From NCBI GenBank assembly GCA_964424505.1, contig CAYRIQ010000024.1:1-11282 (forward strand): DNA of 11,282 bases, written 5' to 3'. A program made the position numbers and the translations under genes. Shown here one piece after another: positions 7,684 through 11,282 of this stretch. Source of the stretch: CAJBLF01 sp964424505 (GTDB lineage Bacteria > Patescibacteriota > Gracilibacteria > Absconditabacterales > Absconditicoccaceae). A model generated the notes under the pieces. That model searched no databases and was not told where the DNA came from. It saw only the letters and a list, made by a program, of their open reading frames with translations. Each line of letters begins with the position of its first letter. The first letter of the stretch is position 1.

Positions 7684-7762
7684 GAGTAAAAAATAAAGGT
7701 AAAAATTGCGTATATGTATAGTATATAGATAATAAAAGGAATGTGAAGAGATTTTATATATC

Positions 7763-7790
7763 TTGCAAACATACATTGAAAAATTATATA
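7763..7790 (+). promoter_or_regulatory. Weak promoter candidate for the LtaS-GDPD fusion gene
   Basis: TTGCAA (7763-7768) and TATATA (7785-7790) are separated by 16 bp, about 50 nt before ATG 7839. Another possible -35, TTGAAA at 7776-7781, has no well-spaced -10. The region is very AT-rich, so this is tentative. Confidence 0.3.
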
Positions 7791-7838
7791 TCCATGTAGT
7801 TATGATTTTTTTTCATATTTCAAAAACAAAAATACTCT

Positions 7839-10310
7839 ATGACAAAAGCACTTTCTTCACTCCATACCTCTATAATTACATCGATCCGCACAACACCATT
7901 TTTTGGAAGGACTATTGTTGCACTTTCATTTTTTTGTTTACTGATCAAACAAATATTTATTTTTTTGTCATATGGCGAAATATTCCAGGAAGCGACATGG
8001 TCCGCCACCATGGCACATTATTTATGATATTTTATTAGTGATTTTTTGGTGTGTATCGTTTTGTTGTGATTGATTGCTATCAATGTTTTGGTCAAAAAAA
8101 ATTTTATAAAAATAATAAATAATATTATTATATCTGGCATTTTTTTGTTGTTTGTCATCGATATTTTTACGATATATTTTATGCAAAGTAGGATCTCGAT
8201 ATTGGATATGACGCAGTTTATCAATCCTTCTCTTAAAAATTTTTCAGGAATAATTGTTTGAATTATCCTTATATTGTGTGTTTTAATCATCACTAGTTTT
8301 TTTGTTGTACAGAGCAAAAGATTTAAAAAAAACCAAAGGATGCTGTTGGCAGTGTATTTTTTATTGTTTGCAATTGCTTGCTTAGGAGTAGGTATTTATG
8401 CACCATGAGGATTTGCTTCTATTCCTGACAATATTTTTTCTATTAATTTCTCAGCATTGGAAGAAAATATGGAATGAGCATCATACACGAGCTGATCAAA
8501 TATGTATTGGAAATTTTTTACACAAACACCGTGATTAAACAAAAAAACTAATGTAATCGTTGTTTTTGCAGAATCGTTATCACCTATAGATTCTCTCAGA
8601 GTAGGTGGAGTCAACAACAATCTCCCTTATTTTGATCAAATACAAAAACAAGGAATAACTTTTACAAACTTTATCACTAATTGATGTACTTCTGATACTG
8701 CACATATTTGATTACTTCTCTGAGTAGAACCACTTAAATTATGATCTCAGCTGTGGGCATATTCTGGATACAAAAACAATACAAATTCCTTGCCTATATT
8801 TTTTAGTAAACAATGATATACACCACTTTTTATTAGTGCAGTTGATTTAAATTTTCTTGATCAAAGGGCTTTTCTTTCTTGAATAGGATTTACCCATATT
8901 ATTGGCGAGGAAAGTTTTGTAGACAATAAAAAATATGTTTTTGATTCTGCACCTGATCTTGATCTTTATAGTAAAACACTACAAACTATCAAAAAGCAAA
9001 AACAACCCTATTTTACTGTTTTACAAACTATTTCTTTTCATAAACCATACAATACTCCTTATGGTACAAAAGAAAAAGAAGCTATAAGATACGCAGATAA
9101 AAGCTTATATTATTTTTATCTTCAACTAAAAAAATCTGGCTTTTTCAACAATGGTATACTCATTATTGTAAGTGATCATAGAAAAATGGAAGCTTTAGAA
9201 AATAGAGAAAAAGAAGCTTTAGGTGAATTTTGGTATAGTAAATGATTGGCTACAATTGTAGGAAAAAACATTACTCCATGAACGATACATACCAATATTG
9301 TCCAGCATACAGATTTTTTTTATGGACTCAAAAAACAAATTGGTAAATGAACGATTACCGTCTCCAAATTATTCAATGACATATTTTCTCCTGTTCAATA
9401 TAGAGATCGATGAATCACTTATTGTCGCTATTTTCAAAATAATAATAAATATAGTATCGTTTCTTGAATACACACATGAGTAATCTTTAATAATTTTTCA
9501 GAAATCATAACTAGCCATCCCTTTATTTATCAATATATTTCTTCATATATATCGTTTCAGCAATGATCTTGAGCTACTCTTTCTGGAAAACATGATATGG
9601 TTGTGATAGCACATCAATGATCACCGCTTCAGACACCAGAAAATTCACTTGAATGATTTTTATTGGCAAAAAAACATGGAGCACAAGGAATAGAATTTGA
9701 TGTATCACAGACCAAAGATAAAAAAAACGTTGTCATCCATGGTGAGCGTATGTGGGCTACTACTTGTGGCAAAAACTACATTATAGGAAATCATACTCTA
9801 GAAGAAATTAAAACTAAATGTTTATTAAAAAATGGTGAATCACTTATGACTTTAGAGGAAATGCTTACTGCACTCAAAGGTATGTTTACCTATTATTTTG
9901 TAGAAATCAAAGTATACAATACTAAAGATGCCGAACAACAAACTACCGATGCTATTCAAACCATTCAAAAACTTGGGATGCAAGACAAAGTTATTTTTAC
10001 AAGTTATGACAAAACAGCTACATATATTTTATGATCGTACAAAAATATTATCGCAGGATGGGATACGTATAATCTTACTGAACTAAATTTTTTGCCAAAC
10101 ATGAATCACCAATATTATCTTATGCCACAAAATTTAATCAAAGAAAATACTCCGAAAGAAGCTGAAGACATTAGAAAAAAACTTGTAGTCTATACAGTAA
10201 ATACTACTGGTGATTTAGAAAAGCTGTATCATCAATGAGTCCGTATGGTAATGACAGATAATGTGCCACTGATTAAGTGACGAGCAGAAAACAATTTACC
10301 CCACCCTTAA
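7839..10310 (+). CDS. Membrane fusion protein: LTA-synthase-like phosphoglycerol transferase plus GDPD domain
   Basis: I checked this single frame codon by codon; it encodes 823 residues with 26 UGA-Gly codons (8025 to 10278) and a TAA stop. Five TM segments (about 27-45, 64-84, 93-115, 137-156, 168-188) precede an alkaline-phosphatase/sulfatase-superfamily domain like LtaS. NVIVVFAESLS holds Glu245, FITNGCTSDTAHIGLLLG holds the nucleophile candidate Thr284 (S. aureus LtaS: GKTSD, Thr300), ISFHKPYN holds His401, and IVSDHRK holds Asp446-His447. Together these reproduce the LtaS metal and catalytic set Glu/Thr/Asp/His. After a linker (about 520-585) comes a GDPD TIM barrel: VVIAHQG (His592), PENS (Glu601), GIEFDV (Glu619, Asp621), VVIHGE (His634), VEIK (Glu689, Lys691) and a C-terminal VMTDN. 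Metal and acid-base residues remain, but the usual HRG is HQG and HD is HG. Both domains should face outside. LtaS-type enzymes move glycerol phosphate from phosphatidylglycerol and GDPD cleaves glycerophosphodiesters; the combined role is inferred. The start is the first ATG after an in-frame TAG at 7797. Confidence 0.9.
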
Positions 10311-10364
10311 TCCCTCCCCATGGTATGGGGAAGGGCCTGCCTGCGGTAGGCAGGGGTGAGGTAA
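10296..10364. repeat. Compound palindromic repeat, copy 3, overlapping the 3' end of the fusion gene
   Basis: Outer arms TTACCCCACCC (10296-10306) and GGGTGAGGTAA (10354-10364) pair with one mismatch. Inside are a hairpin CCCTCCCCAT/ATGGGGAAGGG (10312-10321 with 10325-10335) and the core CCTGCCT-GCGGT-AGGCAGG (10336-10342 with 10348-10354), identical to copy 1. The left arm encodes the last four residues (LPHP) and the TAA of the fusion gene. A T-rich tail (10367-10374) follows, so the whole may act as its terminator. The T-run overlaps the end of the convergent rubrerythrin gene. Confidence 0.85.
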
Positions 10365-10372
10365 TTATTTTT

Positions 10373-10957
10373 TTAATAACTTTCACACTTCACGACATAA
10401 TAATTTGCTTCATGATCGCATGATGGACATTTTGCTGGTGGAAATTTTCCTTTGTGAACGTATCCGCATTTCGTGCACATCCATTCGATATCTTCAGTTT
10501 TTGTCATCAATGTACCTGCTACTAATTGATCATGAATTGCTTGATATCTTGCTTCATGGTGTTCTTCTGCATGTGAAATACTTTTGATCCTTGCCGCTAT
10601 TTCCATCAATCATTCTTCTTGAGCAATCTTAGCAAATTCTGGATATAATGTTTGGTGCTCGTGATGTTCGCCATTGATAGCATATTGGAGATTTTCTAAT
10701 GTTGTTCAAACCTTTACAAATGCACCAGTATCGACCACAATTTCTTCTATATCTTCACCAAGTTTTTCTTTCACTGATTGTATCATTTTAAAAAATCGAG
10801 AAGCATGTTCTTTTTCTTGTTCTGCGGTTTGTTCAAAAATTTCTGCAATCTGAAGATATCATTCTTTTCTAGCTTTACTCGCATAGATAGCATAACGGTT
10901 TCTTGCTTGGGATTCTCCCACGAATGATTTAGTCAGATTTTCTAATGTTTTTTTCAT
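10373..10957 (-). CDS. rbr: Rubrerythrin
   Basis: Rubrerythrin is a cytoplasmic non-haem di-iron protein that reduces hydrogen peroxide in anaerobes and microaerophiles. The frame gives 194 residues with three UGA-Gly codons (10610, 10706, 10859) and a TAA stop, matching the classic two-domain form. The ferritin-like four-helix domain carries the ligands Glu15 (GESQARNRY), Glu48-x2-His51 (EKEH), Glu97 and Glu100 (GEHHE) and Glu131-x2-His134 (AEEHH). The C-terminal rubredoxin domain has CTKCGY (Cys161, Cys164) and CPSC (Cys177, Cys180). All metal ligands are present, so it should be active. ATG 10957 (MKKTLENLTKSFVGES) is the usual family start; no Shine-Dalgarno. It is convergent with the LtaS-GDPD gene, with only 62 bp between, filled by repeat copy 3. 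It suggests an anaerobic host that meets oxidative stress. Confidence 0.96.
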
Positions 10958-11282
10958 GGCTCTATTACATAAAAAAATAAAATGTTTATTTAGTATATAT
11001 AGTTTTTTTTATGGATTGGTAGAGTATTTATATTTTTATGATGTAGTCACAACATGACACAAATTGTCAACGTTGCCAACATATATACTTCATAATATTT
11101 TTTTTAAAACAATATAATTCTGAATTTATACATAGATTCATTCATTTTTCTACTACCCTTTTTTTCACTAATTTTGCTTTCCATATTTTGTCAATATATT
11201 TTATAAAAAACAGTATTTCTGTGGCCTGAAGTGGGACCCACCATAGGTGGGACGGAGTCGAGTTGGTAGGTCATGTGTATAT
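10958..11282. other. Non-coding region upstream of rubrerythrin
   Basis: I see no convincing gene here. The region is very AT-rich with T-runs. It holds a cluster of small palindromes, TGACA-CAAAT-TGTCA (11055-11069) and CAACGTTG (11068-11075), which could be an operator for rubrerythrin. The minus-strand TTGACA at 11065-11070 inside this cluster has no good -10 at normal spacing. The last 50 bp turn GC-rich and hold a hairpin. No tRNA cloverleaf was found. Confidence 0.5.
11237..11251. repeat. GC-rich hairpin at window end
   Basis: CCCACC-ATA-GGTGGG (11237-11242 with 11246-11251) is a perfect stem. It is flanked by GTGGGA on the left and GACGGAGTCGAG on the right, in sharp contrast to the AT-rich DNA before it. 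It looks like the edge of another dispersed GC-rich repeat of the kind seen elsewhere in the window, or a terminator for a gene beyond the edge. Confidence 0.6.

Noticed and set aside
8018..8317. Minus-strand frame opposite the TM region of the fusion protein
   Set aside because: Its composition is only the complement of Ile/Phe-rich TM codons; no start context or family match.
9298..9483. Open frame of 61 codons on the plus strand
   Set aside because: It is an out-of-frame shadow inside the continuous LtaS-GDPD frame.
7839..9660. Reading the LtaS-like half and GDPD half as two adjacent genes
   Set aside because: The frame runs through without TAA or TAG, and the apparent start at 9663 is a TTG inside the GDPD barrel after its first catalytic His.
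11103..11274. Minus-strand frame reaching the window edge when TGA is Gly
   Set aside because: About 55 low-complexity residues, part of it translated from the GC-rich hairpin; no recognisable domain.

Overview
This window comes from an AT-rich bacterium that reads UGA as glycine (genetic code 25). Eight of its ten protein genes are cut into short fragments by in-frame TGA under the standard code. They become full-length, recognisable proteins only when TGA is read as Gly. The UGA codons fall on invariant glycines: the RlmN GMGEP motif and the Gly before its first iron-sulfur Cys, the DnaK phosphate-binding loop, and the Nudix-box Gly. I counted about 69 in-frame UGA codons. All ten genes end in TAA or TAG. 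This code is known from Absconditabacteria (SR1) and Gracilibacteria (BD1-5), so the source is most likely one of these Patescibacteria/CPR lineages. None of the nine visible start codons has a Shine-Dalgarno sequence.

Layout, left to right: (1) 1-1071 (+), the C-terminal two thirds or so of a pyruvate-kinase-like protein whose catalytic motifs are eroded. (2) 1098-2198 (-), rlmN. (3) 2238-2333, a compound palindromic repeat. (4) 2356-3471 (-), a THUMP-type rRNA guanine-N2 methyltransferase. (5) 3633-3935 (+), a small two-TM protein with its own promoter and terminator. (6) 4066-5961 (-), dnaK. (7) 6264-6671 (+), a hypothetical protein with a clear promoter and a strong terminator. (8) 6756-7175 (-), a Nudix hydrolase whose 3' end lies in a second palindromic repeat. 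(9) 7222-7683 (-), a Cys-rich lipoprotein with two 45-residue repeats. (10) 7839-10310 (+), an 823-residue membrane protein joining an LTA-synthase-like phosphoglycerol transferase to a glycerophosphodiester phosphodiesterase (GDPD) domain. It is followed by a third palindromic repeat. (11) 10373-10957 (-), rubrerythrin. (12) 10958-11282, non-coding.

The genes alternate strand and mostly look like single transcription units: RNA modification (rlmN, rlmL-like), stress and repair (dnaK, Nudix, rubrerythrin) and cell envelope (lipoprotein, LtaS-GDPD fusion, small membrane protein). The most notable items are the LtaS-GDPD fusion, which standard-code gene calling would miss, the degenerate pyruvate kinase, and a core palindrome found three times, each time nested inside a different larger inverted repeat.
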